Shown: positions 11,466 to 23,764, numbered from the stretch's first letter. The stretch: DNA of 64,000 bases from Dipteris shenzhenensis (GCA_047967505.1 CM106541.1); one strand, 5' to 3'. Notes: generated from the letters alone by a model not told the origin. Made by a program: numbers and translations.

Positions 11466-11479
11466 CATCTGCGCCTTTT

Positions 11480-12203
11480 ATGGATGTTCATGAGTTGATG
11501 CACACTATTGAGAGATTGAGGGTAGAGTTGAGCGACACACGGGATCAATTGCATGACACTTAGACTCGCCTTCAGGATCAGGTTCAGAATACACAGGCTG
11601 ACGTAGATGATGAGACCACTAGGCGTAGGATTACACAACATAGGGTCGAGCACTTTTGCATGCAGGTCCGTCATTTTGAGGAGTGTGGTGGCAGTACGGT
11701 AGCATTTTTGGATCCATACATAGCCTTGTATCCATAGCCTGTGTCACAGTTTTAAGGGTGCCCGAGACTTTCATATACAGTGCTAGAGTTTGTTTGTCAT
11801 ACCTCTTGCACTTTGTGTGCAATAGACTTTGATGGAATAGGATTTTATGGACTTGGTTATGGGCATCTATTCCATTTGAATTGCATTGTACGATCATTGA
11901 CTATGAAGTCTAGATGCCCTTGTCCCTCTCATCACATATCGGACTTTAGGTATGGACTCGTATCCTGGAGAGCATGTTGAGATGGACCTAGTGACAGGTA
12001 GGCTTGCTTCTCATATGACACAGGAGGACATTGAGAGGATTGTACTAGAGGAGAGCTATTTTCACATTCTAGAGGGTGTTGAGGAGCCAGCTCCTATTCC
12101 ATGGATGCATCAGGACTTTGATGATAGTGAGTTGGCTCGTGAATTGAGAGAGAGCTGTGAGGAGCTGATTCTGCAGGCAGGTGGTTCAGAGGCACTAGAG
12201 TAG
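11480..12203 (+). pseudogene. Coiled-coil and RING-like segment of the broken gene
   Basis: From about 11,480 the translation reads MDVHELMHTIERLRVELSD, which is coiled-coil-like, followed after stops by a Cys/His-rich stretch at 11,805-11,940: SCTLCAIDF, GHLFHLNCIV and CPCPSH. This order resembles a RING-H2 finger, but the third ligand position and the spacing are poor and two stops lie upstream. A second open frame (11,952-12,203) follows in a different phase and is acidic (DDSELARELRESCEELILQ). Together with 10.3-10.8 kb this may be one decayed ubiquitin-ligase-like gene. The identification is an inference. Confidence 0.35.
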
Positions 12204-13179
12204 GAGTAGTGCATCTCGAATGCTGAGAGGTCGACTCATTTAGAGTTTGAGACACGAGTCTGAGCCGATTATCACTTGTAGAGTATCATGCATCAGATGT
12301 TGCAAGAGGCATGTAGGATGCAGTATGTGTGTTACGAGGTACAGAGCTCCCTTTTAGTGCATGATGGATTTCACGGCATTCCATGATAGTGGATCAAGTG
12401 GCAGGTGGAGTGCGTCGGAGCGCATCCTAGAGACCTTGATTGGACATGGAGGAGAATGATTCAGAGTAGCTAAACCCAGAGTTGCTGGGTTAGCTATATT
12501 ATCTGTATTTATTATTGTGGACATATTTTTTTGTATATGCTAAACCCATATTCAGCTTACCGTTATTTTCTTGTGTAGTGAAACTCCATGCTAGAGACCT
12601 GAGCTTTGAAGGCATTTTCGTAGAAAACACTAAAAATGCAGGCATGCAAAAAATATGGTAAGAGAGTGTTCAGCACATCGACAAGTAACGATAATTTCTT
12701 GGAATCATTGTTTGTATTTGGCTCTTTCTAACATAGCAGTGCGCTTCTGATGCCAGACGAATTTGGATGCAACTAAAAGCACCTAAAAGCTTCTAGTTGA
12801 AGGCACAAACATTGCAAAAATTAAGAGAATGGTTGCTTAGTAGACTGCGAAAATTATGAGAGTGTGATGAGTCCATCAACAAGATTACTGAGAACCTCGA
12901 GTTGGATGTGGCTTGGCTTGTGCTCATCTAAAGATATTAGACCATGTGAGTCAAAATTGCTACACTTCAAGCTACTTCTACTGTTTTGGTTTTCTGGTTC
13001 TCTTGGAAGACTACCCTGTATGGCCTGTGTACTGAATGTTATGACCTTTCAGGAATTATCAATACAAATAGCGTAATTTCTCTACAAAAGAAAAAATGAT
13101 TGCTTAGAAATTATTGCAACTATACAATCGTGGGGAGCTTGTTTTCGCTTTGGCTATTTTCGTTGCAAAAATGCATAGT

Positions 13180-13880
13180 GAGATGAACCTATCCACTGTG
13201 TGTCATTCCGGTGGCTCACTATAATGTGGGACATGCAAACACACTCTTATCAAGGAGTATGAGGCAAAGAGAAAGTGCAAATGCTGACTTAAGGTGAAGC
13301 TACAAGCAAACTGCATGGACTTGGATGTTGCAAAGCGCTGGAAGATTTCTCTTGAGGTTGCATGGTACTTCAAGCAACGTACACAAGGTATACATGAGGA
13401 GGCAAAGGTTGAAATTGCTAGGAGTGTTATTGAGCACCTAGTACTTCGAGAGCTACAGGGTTCATGTTCATAGGCGGTTGTGGATCATGAAAAAGGTTTA
13501 TTGATAAGAGGCCTTCAGAACAACCTCAAGTACATGAAAAATCCCGAAAGCTCTAAAGAGTTGTTTCTGAAGAGGGCGAGCATGATGATGGTCATGAATA
13601 CCAAAGCTCAAGCCAGGAAACCAAATATTGCGACTGCGTCAAGACTTCTAGGTGTGCATAATAGGAACTTCTATGCTGCTAGATCTCGAATGTGTCAGGA
13701 GATGATACCACTACATTTGTGTGAGTAACAACCACACATAGATGGTGCAATTATAGAAGAGGTGAAGGAGTTAGTGCTATCATTATCGACCAATAATGCA
13801 TGTGTCTCACCCAATAAGAAGGATGTCTATCGAAAGCATACAGGGAGAGACTTGCAAGAAACACCCAGTGCATTTTCTTG
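13180..13880 (+). pseudogene. Decayed transposase-like reading frame
   Basis: One frame stays coding-like for about 230 codons with five stops. Recognisable stretches are DLDVAKRWKISLEVAWYFKQ, ARKPNIATASRLLGVHNRNF and SPNKKDVYRKHTGRD. The second looks like a helix-turn-helix that would bind DNA. The third resembles a segment I associate with an unclassified plant transposase-like family; its downstream Cys-rich part may be the piece at 24,067-24,195. No catalytic residues can be assigned. Evidence is pattern memory only. Confidence 0.35.
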
Positions 13881-14059
13881 AGTAGCCTCAGGTTGGTGAT
13901 ATTGCTTCAGGTTGTATCCCTTCAAGAATCATAAGCTCATTCCTTACTTCTCTATGGTATGTTGTTAACAAGTTGATGGTGGCTTTTAAGTTCTATTTTT
14001 GTTAGCTCCATTATGACTTACTACAAATAAGTACATGTTCATTACTATTGTGTTGTTAG

Positions 14060-15260
14060 ATGATCATTGCTCTACCTTTTGGTAGCTACATGTGGCTACC
14101 ATGGCCTAAATTGCTATGACATGCTATGACTACTTACCAAATGATGGGATTAGTTACCAAGTGCTGCTAGTAGCACTCAAGTTGGAGTGAGCAAAGTGGT
14201 GGACGTTACGTAATAACTAACTACTAGCTACCACATCTATTAACTATGTGTGCTATGATTATTAACATACCAAATCATAGCCACCAATAAGTGAATTGTT
14301 TTCTATCATTAGGCATCCATTGTTGGCACTTAGCTATAGAGTGCTACCAGCAGTACTCATGTAGGAGCTTTGTAAGTGGTTAATAAATAATTGAGTAGTA
14401 GCTACCATGTCTGTTAAGTATGAGTGCTCTTGTTCTTGTAGCAAGTGGTAGCCACCACCAATTTGCATGATAGCTATCATTAGGCACCCATTGCTTCCAT
14501 TACCATGGGTGGTGGCCAATTGCTTGAGTGGAAGATACCATTTGCTACCACAAACAAAAAGTAGGCAATTATTTGAGTGCAAGCTAGCACTTGCTGCCAC
14601 TAAGCGGGAGCAATAGCAACATAGCACTTGCTACCACTTACTACCACTTGTTGCTACCACTAAGCTAGAGCAACAAAAACGCAGCCCTTGGTAGCACTTG
14701 CTGCCAATTGCCACCAGTAGCTATCAGTTGCTACCAGTATCAACAATGCCAAAAGAGCGACCAATCCATTGGATCCATATGTGGTAGCTTCTAAGTGATT
14801 GTGCAGTAGCTACCATGTAGTAGGCAATTCTTTTAGTGGAAGCTACCACTTGATGCCAGTAAGCGAGGCAATTTTTCCAGTGGAAGCCACCACTTGTTGC
14901 CACAGAGTGAGAACAGCCTTAACTTAGGAATACAATTTCATTGGCAACCAGAAACAAAGTCACCTTTGAAGTGTGGTGACCAAAGGGTTTATTTGTATAT
15001 CTCCAAAGGTGACCAAATTAATCATCATTGGAGGGAACATGCTGTGTGCGCTCAAGAATGAAAGCCTATTAAAAAATGTAAATTTGGAGATGCTTTCATC
15101 AAGTACATTGATTATTTGAGTGGAAGCTACCACCTACTACCACTAAGCGAGACAATTATTTTAGTGGAGGCTAGCTACCACTTGCTGCCACTAAACGAGG
15201 CAATTATTCGAGCTACTACTTGCTGCCATTGAGTGAGAGAAGCCATAACTCATAAAGACA
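14060..15260. repeat. TACCACTTGCTGCCAC-rich degenerate repeats
   Basis: Words such as AGCTACCACTTGCTGCCACT and AGCGAGGCAATTATTTGAGT recur many times with irregular spacing, on a background of GTGGTAGC complements. This looks like an old minisatellite. No coding region is supported. Confidence 0.55.
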
Positions 15261-15435
15261 ATTTAGTTGGTAATCAAGGACAAATTTAACTTTGAAGTAT
15301 GGTGACCAAAGGGTTTATCTGTACATCTCCAAAGGTGACTAGATCAAACATCATTGGATGGAAGACGGTGCACTCAAGATTCAACACTTATTAAAAAATG
15401 TAACTTGCGAGATGCTTTCATCAGCTATATTTATT
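14930..15435. repeat. Tandem duplication of ~190 bp at ~305-bp spacing
   Basis: 14,935-15,120 and 15,240-15,430 share GGTGACCAAAGGGTTTAT, ATCTCCAAAGGTGAC, ATCATTGGA and GAGATGCTTTCATCA in the same order. Identity is moderate, so the duplication is old. Confidence 0.75.
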
Positions 15436-16098
15436 GTGTACATGTTTTCACTCAATACGTGGCACTTAATTTAGGTTATAGTTATTCAAATTGCATGATA
15501 CGACAATAGCTACTCGTGTGCTTTTTGGAGGTACTAGCATAGTGGTACTAGAAAGTGAGGTTTTAAAAAATATTGAAATTGAGAGGTCTTTGGCATGGAG
15601 TTTCACTACACAAGGAAATAATGGTAAGGTGAATAGAAACGTGCAAACCTCTCATTTTGATGATGTCCCAAGAGAATGCTACTAATGATGCTGTCGTGCA
15701 CACCGATTCACAGTGGAGAGGTCTTGGAGAGGGAACATTGTGTGGAGAGGGAACAGTGTGATGTGGATGTGGAGAGAGAATATATAGATATAAGAGACAT
15801 ATCACATCTATGAGAGAGGTTGTGTGTGAGAAAGAGAGATCTGAGATACAAACTGAGCGAAATTCAAACCATGGGGCGGGAGAATTTAGACTTGATGACA
15901 GCTTTCCACTTGGTCATTGCTATACATAGTAGATTTCCTTTTCCAATTACATGGCTTTCCCTACACCAAGTAGCAACATAGTGGCTACCACTTTGATAGT
16001 GATGTCCGCGACATAGCATCAAGTCCACCTAATCACACCCTCCTTGCTCCTTAAGTGCTCGCTCCACCCCTTGCTCTAGCTCTGCTACTCCATCCAAC

Positions 16099-16494
16099 AT
16101 GAATCCTTATGAATTTGTTTTGCCCAAGGACCTATCCTATAGAGTGAATAGCATTGGGGAGGTTATACAGGATGAGGACAGGAAGGCAGTCACAAGATAC
16201 ATGAGGAGGTTGTTTAGCACCCACTACCCCAATGATATATTCAAACCTTGGAACCAACAAGACAATAAAGCCAAGGATTCCTGCATATATTCCCTCAAGA
16301 GATAATTTCCAAATCCTAAAGGGTATGAGTTTTATCGAAATGCCATGCTTACTCGCATGGGGGAGCTCCTTAGGTCTCATAGATATGAATTAAGGGAGGC
16401 TGTTAAGGAGGGTAAGCTCAAGCTAGGGTGGGTGGATCCAAAGGATTGGAAGAGAGAAAAAATGGATTATAAGGAGAATTTAAAAGATGGTTGA
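16099..16494 (+). pseudogene. Unrecognised broken reading frame beside CACTA copy 1
   Basis: A frame opens at ATG 16099, has one stop (16303-16305) and remains open to 16494, giving about 130 codons. The middle reads AVTRYMRRLFSTHYPNDIF and FYRNAMLTRMGELLRSHRYE, rich in basic and aromatic residues as in DNA-binding parts of transposases. I cannot match it to a named family. It ends about 240 bp left of the CACTA terminus and may belong to the element into which that copy inserted. Confidence 0.35.
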
Positions 16495-16749
16495 GAACAA
16501 GGAGGATCAAAGACTTACATGTGGATGTGAAGCTTCCATCCAATCAATCATGGTTCGATCCCTCTCCAACCTTTGGAAAAGAGCATATGTATCATTGCAC
16601 TATACAGAGTCCATTTCAGTCTCAGTAGGAGCCCACCCAATTGTTGATAGCTTGTGAACCAAAATTAAAGACATTATATGTGTACGTTGAGCATGGTGCA
16701 TGTTTTTTGGATGTACCTAGACTGAGTTGTACACACAACAAGACAAAGC

Positions 16750-16985
16750 ACCAATAGACGCACGCACAAACGCGTTTCATGAACTAAAAAAAAAACTTAC
16801 GGGCGCGTCTATTTGCGCGTCTATTTGTGCGTCTGGAGACCCGCGTCTAATTGCACGTCTATATATCCGACTTACGCACGTATAGATGCGCACAAAGATG
16901 CATAAATAAACGTGCGTATAGACGCAAGTCGAACAGACAGACGCGGATATAAACGCGTTTTTAAACGCACTGATAGACGCGCCTT
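16750..16985. promoter_or_regulatory. Left subterminal motif array of CACTA copy 1
   Basis: GCGTCTA and TAGACGC words, with variants such as GCGTTTA and TAGATGC, occur about every 10-20 bp on both strands. In En/Spm-type elements, dense subterminal repeats of this sort bind the TNPA protein and are required for excision. That role is inferred here by analogy. Confidence 0.75.
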
Positions 16986-17343
16986 TTTTTTAAAAAAAGT
17001 TTTACAGAATAGTACTGTGTATGTTGTGTATGCTATATAGTTACAAGAATCCCATATCCACATTCTGTAATTCAATTCTTACAGCCAACCGCATTTTAAT
17101 TACAATTCCAAATAAAATATTACAACTCCAAAACGCAATAAAATTGAAAGCTCAAAAAGTGCTTGTATATACATATAGCACGAAGCTAAGCCACGTCATG
17201 TGGCTTCAAGTACAAAAAATAAGGAAGCTAAGCCATGTCATGTGGCTTCAAGTACAAAAAATAAGAGGAGTCTATATACAAGAGGCACGAAGCTAAGCCA
17301 GTGGCTTTAAGTACAAAAAAGAATAGTAGCACTACTTCTACGA

Positions 17344-18779
17344 CTAATCCTCGCTGCCTTCCACGCTCCCTTCGGCGCTCCCTTCTGCACCTCCTTCCTT
17401 GTCTTCCTCGTCGTCTTGTGCATGGGGCTGTAAACAAGGGACAACATATATCAATGTATGAAAAATCAAATCTTTACTTATAATTTTGGCATTATTTAAT
17501 TACTTTCAAATACCTGGGGGGCCTGTCCAGTAGCTCGGGTATACTGCTCCTCAGTAATCAACCCGTCATCATAGAAGTGCCTCCATGTATCTCCTCTACG
17601 ATGGTGGCGGTGGTAGGCTGTCTCCACTGGAGTAGGGTATCTGCCCACGATCTCAAGCTGCATGATCGTGATACACTTTGTGGAGGGATTAGTACAAAGA
17701 AACAACCAACCTCCTAATAAACTACATAAGCAATATAATTTGAGATCGATACTTACAAATTGGGCCTCCCATGATTCAACACCCCCTGCTCCAAAATGCG
17801 CGCTTCCATATTCCTCCATCTGGATCCTCTGTGCCTCCACGTGCTGCAGATTGGGCTCCTCCCTCGCTGACTTCATTGCCTTCTTCCACTCACGCTTGTG
17901 AGCGGTGTGGGGCGGGCCCCTTGGAGGTTGACCTGCCTCAAGCCTGGCAAGCTCCGCTAGTGCCTGCCTCTTAAGGGAAGATCTTTTATTGCCAAGTATC
18001 GTAACAATCTTTGACTTGGCCCATTTATCTGTGAACTGGCGATTGGGGGGATTAGGATACCTAGAGTGAACAGCAGCGAGGGTCTCCTCAGCCAACCTCT
18101 TTGGGTGGTCTTTATAGTGGATAAAGCAATCTCTATAATTGTTAGCAATTACAGAGCGCATGAAGGCCATGATGTCCTTCCCCCGCGCATCCATCAAGAT
18201 GCGTCCTGTCTGAGTGATGTCATAATAAATCGTACCATCACCCAGAGGCACGTCTAAATCATCTGAATCATCCTCCTCCTCACCGCCACATGGCCCAAAG
18301 TAGCATCCGCCACCGCTCTCCCTGCTACTACGCCTGCTACCCTGTCGTGTCGAGCTCGTACGCTGGCCACTCGTAGCTGGGGACTGCACGGGACTACACT
18401 GACCACTCGTAGCTGGAGAACCGAGTCTCGACGGCTGGGGAGTACGTCGACGGCTCGCCGAGACAGAAGGTCCTCCTGACGGCATGGGGGAAGGGGCATA
18501 AGACGGGATGGCAGAAGGGACATAAGACGGCATGGGGGAAGGGGCATAAGACGGTACGGGGGAAGGGGCATAAGATGGCTGTGCGGACTCCGCTAGGGTG
18601 ATCTCAGGCGGTGTGGGGTGGCTCGGAGTTTGTAGTGCCGACTCCTGGGGAGTGTTAAGGGTACCCGTCATATACCCGTATAACTCCGCAGGACTAGGAG
18701 GGTGCCCTAAAAGATTATATAAATCCTTCCAAATCGATTCCCGCGGATCAGGTCAGCTAGAAGCACTTCCTGGCCACAT
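17344..18779 (-). pseudogene. TNPA-like (Ptta/En/Spm) transposon protein, CACTA copy 1
   Basis: Product: the accessory DNA-binding protein of a CACTA element. The start is ATG at 18779 (MWPGSAS), the same position as in copy 2. The N-terminal half is Pro/Ser-rich with repeats of PSYAPSPMPSY. The family core follows: DGTIYYDITQTGRILMDARG, NNYRDCFIHYKDHPKRL and RQFTDKWAKSKIVTILGNK. Two introns are recognisable: 17756-17658 (99 bp, so it reads through in frame) and 17513-17428. The last exon (17427-17344) encodes an acidic tail ending EGSED. A stop replaces a sense codon near residue 9 (AGCTGA against AGCTCA in copy 2). The frame is otherwise open from 18671. It probably acted in the nucleus on the TAGACGC arrays. 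Confidence 0.85.
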
Positions 18780-18854
18780 GTTGAACTGGAAAATAGGAAA
18801 CAAATCTATTACTTTGGGAGCTGAGAAGAAAGGGGAAAAAAAAACAGGCTCTGT

Positions 18855-19715
18855 CAGAGCGCGTCTATAGACCCGTCTGAGCTGCGCATCTATAGACGCG
18901 TCTAACAGAGCGTTTAACAATTCAAGTAAAAGCGCGTCTAACAGTCCGTCTACCCGAGCATTTAAAAGCGCATCTATCAGTCCGTCTAACAGTCTGTCTA
19001 CCAATACATCTAACAGTGCGTTTAAAAGCGCGTCTAACACTTCGTTTAAAAGTCCGTCTAATAGAGCGTTTGTTTGAGCGTCTACAGACGCGTCTGTGTG
19101 TGTCTGCAACAAAACAGACGCATGGATAGACGCGCGTTTAGATGCGCCCTTGGATGCCCCTATAGACGCGCTCCGCAGGCGAGAATACTAAAAAGTCGAA
19201 AAGGATGTTGCGCCCGACAAAAGAACGTGTTGCTCATACCTAGACCCTGCGTTTCGTGGATGCAAGAAAGTACAAAACTGGAAAGAGCAAGCAAGAACAA
19301 CTTCAAAAGGACTTACTTGGAAAAAGGTATGGAAGGATCTTTCTTTTCCAAACTTGTTTCTTCTCCTTGTTCGTACTCCTCCTCTTCTTTAGGCTTGGAA
19401 GCAAGTGTAGGTACGGTCCCTTTCTCTTGAGTGAAAGCTTGGAACTGTGTATGAGAGGCTCTCTCTTAAGCTTCGAATCTATGGAACTGCTAATAAAGAA
19501 GGAAGGAAGCCGCTCGCGAAGTTTAAGTAATGAAAAGAAAAGCAAAGCGAGCGGCGCGTCGAAAAGCAGGTTTAAAAGCTGCGTCTATTACACGTTTATA
19601 GTCACGTCTATTAGTGCGTCTATAGGCGCGTCTAAATACACAGAGTAGACGCGCGTTTAGACGCGCTGTTAGACGCGATATTAGATGCGACTATAGACAC
19701 GGCGATAGACGCAAC
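18855..19715. promoter_or_regulatory. Central motif array between the two CACTA genes, copy 1
   Basis: The ~1 kb between the TNPA-like start (18779) and the transposase start (19775) is packed with GCGTCTA/TAGACGC and related words, mainly at 18,860-19,190 and 19,555-19,715. Between them lies a purine- and pyrimidine-rich stretch with no motif. Because the genes diverge from here, this is the only place for their promoters. The array may let the element's own protein regulate both genes. Confidence 0.65.
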
Positions 19716-19774
19716 ACAGAGTTTAAATCAAGCATTCGAAGAAGAGCAAATTTGGTGGGTTGTTTGTTTGTAGG

Positions 19775-22700
19775 ATGTCTCCATCTTCAACAAGTAGCTC
19801 CAGTGAGGATGAATCCCTCCGTATCCACCATCGCGATACCTATGGGTGTTCATATGTTTGAGTTATGATCCCGTTTTAATTTGATACAGGATGCAGTGCC
19901 ACACCCGCACATGTTACCCTATGCCCGTCGTGAGGAGGCAAAGCGTCGGTGATATGAGGTGGGATCTTCAGGAGGGACCGTTACGGATGCATGGAGTGAT
20001 GGTGATAGTAGCCCTCCGCCATTACCTCATGAAGCCGTGGAAGAGGAGGTGTTTGATGATATGGTGCGGGATTTATATGTCCATCAAGGGAGGGATAATA
20101 GCATGGAGCAGGATGATCTTTTTACCGCAGCATCGACTCCACTGTTTGAGGGGTGCACATTCTCTGTTCTACGTGCCTCCCTTGAGTTACTAAACTTGCA
20201 AACCATCTATGGATGGAGCAATGCAAGTTTGAATGCATTACTCAAGTAAGCTTTAAAGTCGATTTTGCAAACATGGTGAATTATGCGCCTGGGTCAATTA
20301 CTCAAATGCTTTTCCTCATTTATGGTCTTCACGTGCAGGCTATTGTGTAAAATGCTTCCAAGGGAGAATAAATTACCGACCTCAAGAGATATGGCAAGGC
20401 AACATGTGACCTCTCTTGGAGGATTAGATTACAAGTGCATCCATGCATGTGTCAACGATTGCGTTTTGTTTCGTGGACTACATAAGGATGCAAGAGAGTG
20501 TCCTACTTGTGGAGAGGCAAGATATAGAGTAGATCTCAAAACCTTGGACGTGCCTCATAAGGTATTGCGACATTTTCCCATAATCCCTCGCATCCAACAT
20601 ATGTTCAAGTGCAAATCTATTGCAGAGCTCATGTCATGGCATTCCTCCCATCGATCAACCGATGGCAAGTGGAGAACTCCCGCGGACTCTCCTGCGTGGA
20701 AGCATATTGAAGACACATGGCCAAGCTTCAAGGAAGAACCTAGGAGCTTGAGACTTGGATTGGGTATGGACGGTGTGAACCCATTTGGTCTCAAAAGCAC
20801 GTCTTACAGTGTATGGCCAGTGGTATTGGTGAATTACAATCTTCCACCCTCTATGGCTATTAAGAAAGGACATGTCATGCTGTCCCTTCTAATTCCAGGG
20901 AAACATAAAGTCAAAAAACCTGATGTTTATTTGGAGCCTTTGATTGATGAGCTAGAGATACTTTGGAGAGGTATCAAGGTGCATGATGTGAGCAGGCCTC
21001 CCTCGTCACGAGACTTCAACTGCAAAGCAGTCTTGATGTGGACGATGCATGACTTCCCAGGCTATGGCGAGTGTTCAGGTAAGCATTGCATTTTTTAATT
21101 ATGAATAGGCAAAGGACGTGGCACCCTAAACCCACCTTCCACTCTTAATTGCATCTATTGTTTCAGGTCTCACTACATCGGGTTACCATGCATGTCCTGT
21201 TTGTGGTCCTTCGCTAGTTGCCTCACGGGCAGACGCATTGAATAAGGTCATCTATGAGAATCACCATCGATTTATCCCACCTGATCATCCTAGATATGTT
21301 GCCCCTTGGAATGAAGTCCTCCCACAATCAATCACCGCGGGAGATTGGATGAGAATTTAGGACGGTTCCACGACTCCTCCACCACTTGGCATGAGCCGGT
21401 AAGGATTTGTAACTATTGGCTGGAAGTAAAGATTGGCTATATTGGTTGGAAGTAAAGATTGCACGCTAACACTTTATTTTGTTTAGATACTCCATCTTTT
21501 ATCGTTTACCATATTGGTCCCACCTCAAGATCAATCACCTGCTCGATCCCATGCATATCTTCAAGAATGTGGCATCTACCATTTGGGAGCATTTGAATGG
21601 GACACGAGACTCGGCAGGCATAAGGGAGGATCTACGTACCACAGGGAGGATGCGTGAAGCTTGGCCTCAAGAGAGACCAAATGGGTGTGTTTTTTTACCT
21701 CGTGCACCGTGGATGTTATCAAAGCTAGAGATGGCGACGGTGAAGTGCGCTATTACTACAATTCGTACTCCCACTGGATGCATGAGGTGTTTGAAGGGAG
21801 CCTTTACAAAGAGCAAGAAAAGAGGTGTAGAGCAATTATATGGCTTGAAATCTCATGATTGGCACAAGATGCTCCAAGTAAGTATTTTATATGCATAATA
21901 TATTTTTCTTTTCAAATTTGTGAGTGAATAGCTATAAGCAACTAATCAACCACCTCCTCGCAAGTTCAGTTCATACTACCTACTAGCATTTCACGTAGTG
22001 CATCAAAGGACGTGAAAGATTGTATTTACAAGATGGGCGAGCTTGTGAGGTATGTGAGCTCAAAGGAAATAGATCCCACCATGCTTGAGAATGCTCGAGT
22101 TATGTCAGTGGAGGCGGTTTGTTTAGTGGAGGAGACATTTCCACGTTCTATTCTCACAAGCCAACTACATCTCATAGTACATTTGGTGGATGAGATTGCT
22201 ATATGCGGTACTATACATGCACGATGGTTGTTCTTCCTCGAGCGCTTCATGAAGACGTTGAAGGGCTTCGTGAGACAAAATGCAAGACCCGAAGGTAGCA
22301 TGGCCGAGGGTTGGTTGGTACAAGAGTCACTTGTATATATTTCTGAGTTTCTTGTTGCTGTGGATAGCTCTCTCCCACGACTATGGAGAGATGATGAAGA
22401 CCTAAGGATGACCTCTATTGTGCCTCAAGGAAAAGGACGCAACAAAGTAATAGACACGGAGTTGCGTAATAGTGTCAACTTCTTTTGCGTGCTTAATAGT
22501 GATGTGATGAAAAGATGGGTGACAAGATACGAGGATGCAAAGGCAAGAAGACAAGAAGAAAGGGCCCTCTTTCGTACACACCACTGATCTCATGTGCCAT
22601 ACCCTCAGCATCTAAGAGCACTTCCAAAGGATATTCATGTGGATTGGCTACTTGATGAAATGGAGAAAGCAGAGAAAGACGAGGGGATGCATATCACAAT

Positions 22701-23601
22701 GGAAGAATGGGAGTATGCTAGGGGATGCATGAGCAAGGTCGGTATATAGAATGTTATGCATAAGTTAGGAGCTTTTTATAATTTAGATTGCTTATTTAAT
22801 TGATTTTTTCTTGGTGTAGTGCACTATGTTCAATGCTATATGGTGTGAGGGCAAGCATTTTCGAACACAACGGATTGATGATAAGAGAAACACACAAGAT
22901 TGCAGCGTCATTGCTAGCTTTGAGGGAGCCAATGGAGCCATGGATGATTATTGTGGCATAATCCAAGATATCATTATGCTTGACTTTCGACGCTTCTTTG
23001 TGTATGTTTTGGATATAAAGTGGTTTAAGGACGTGGTGGAAAGAGGCCCTAATGCAACAATCAAACGTCATGCAAGTGGCTTTGTAACTATTGACTCCAC
23101 AAAGTTTTGGCAAAGTAGGAAGGACACACTAGTACTACCGCAACAATGTGAACAGGTACTGTGCACACACATAAAAATACTCGCTTTTAAATATTTGATG
23201 CAAGAAAAGTAACATGATTGTATTTGTGTTTGAATTAGGTTGTCTATCAACCAATGGTGGATAATAATAGATGGTGGCATGTCATACCTATTATGCCACG
23301 TTCCAAAGTGATGTATAGTACATTTACTAATATGGAGCGTATGGAGGATGATCATGGCCATGGACGTGATGATGACCGTGATACAAGAGAGGAGGATGAT
23401 CATGAGATAGGAGATATAGATATTGAGGCCGACATTACCCGTGAGGACGAGCCTACCATTGGAGATGTTGATTTCGATGAGCACATGAGTGGCACAAGTA
23501 GTAGTGGGTTGAATGTATTTGTAGATCTAAACACTTGTTTGGATTTTGAAGTAGATAGTTTGGCAAGGGTTGATCTCATTGAGGATGAGATTGAACCGTA
23601 G
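19775..23601 (+). pseudogene. Tnp2-type CACTA transposase (TNPD), copy 1
   Basis: Transposase gene of eight exons by comparison with copy 2: 19775-, 19890-20245, 20339-21078, 21167-21398, 21487-21877, 21970-22737, 22820-23154 and 23239-23601. The Cys motif ECPTCGEARYRVDL and the Tnp2 core (HMFKCKSIAELMSWHSSHRS, LGLGMDGVNPFG, WTMHDFPGYGECSG, HACPVCGP, LLDPMHIFKNV) lie in exons 3-5. A DUF4218-like part (LENARVMSVEAVCLVEETFP, FVRQNARPEGSMAEGWL) is in exon 6. A DUF4216-like part (IDDKRNTQDCSVIAS) and an acidic tail close it. Breaks: a 155-bp deletion removing most of exon 1 and its donor, TAG at 21358 and TGA at 22585. It also lacks a 91-bp intron present in copy 2. Confidence 0.88.
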
Positions 23602-23764
23602 CCCCACAATTGATATTGGCAAAACTATTTTACATATTGTCTCATTCTCCTCATTTCACTTAATTCTTGTATATGTGGGCTTGCAAAAAATTATGTGCTT
23701 TGGTAATCATGGGCAATGTTTGGAAAGCAATGATGCACACCAAAATCTCACTTTCTGTATTCTC

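Noticed and set aside
12470-12515. Hairpin GCTAAACCCAG...CTGGGTTAGC as a terminator or small RNA
   Set aside because: A single ~10-bp stem with no other support in a eukaryotic intergenic region.
18753-19112. Minus-strand open frame of repeating Leu-Leu-Asp-Ala-Leu-type residues
   Set aside because: It is a translation of the TAGACGC-type motif array between the CACTA genes, not a protein.
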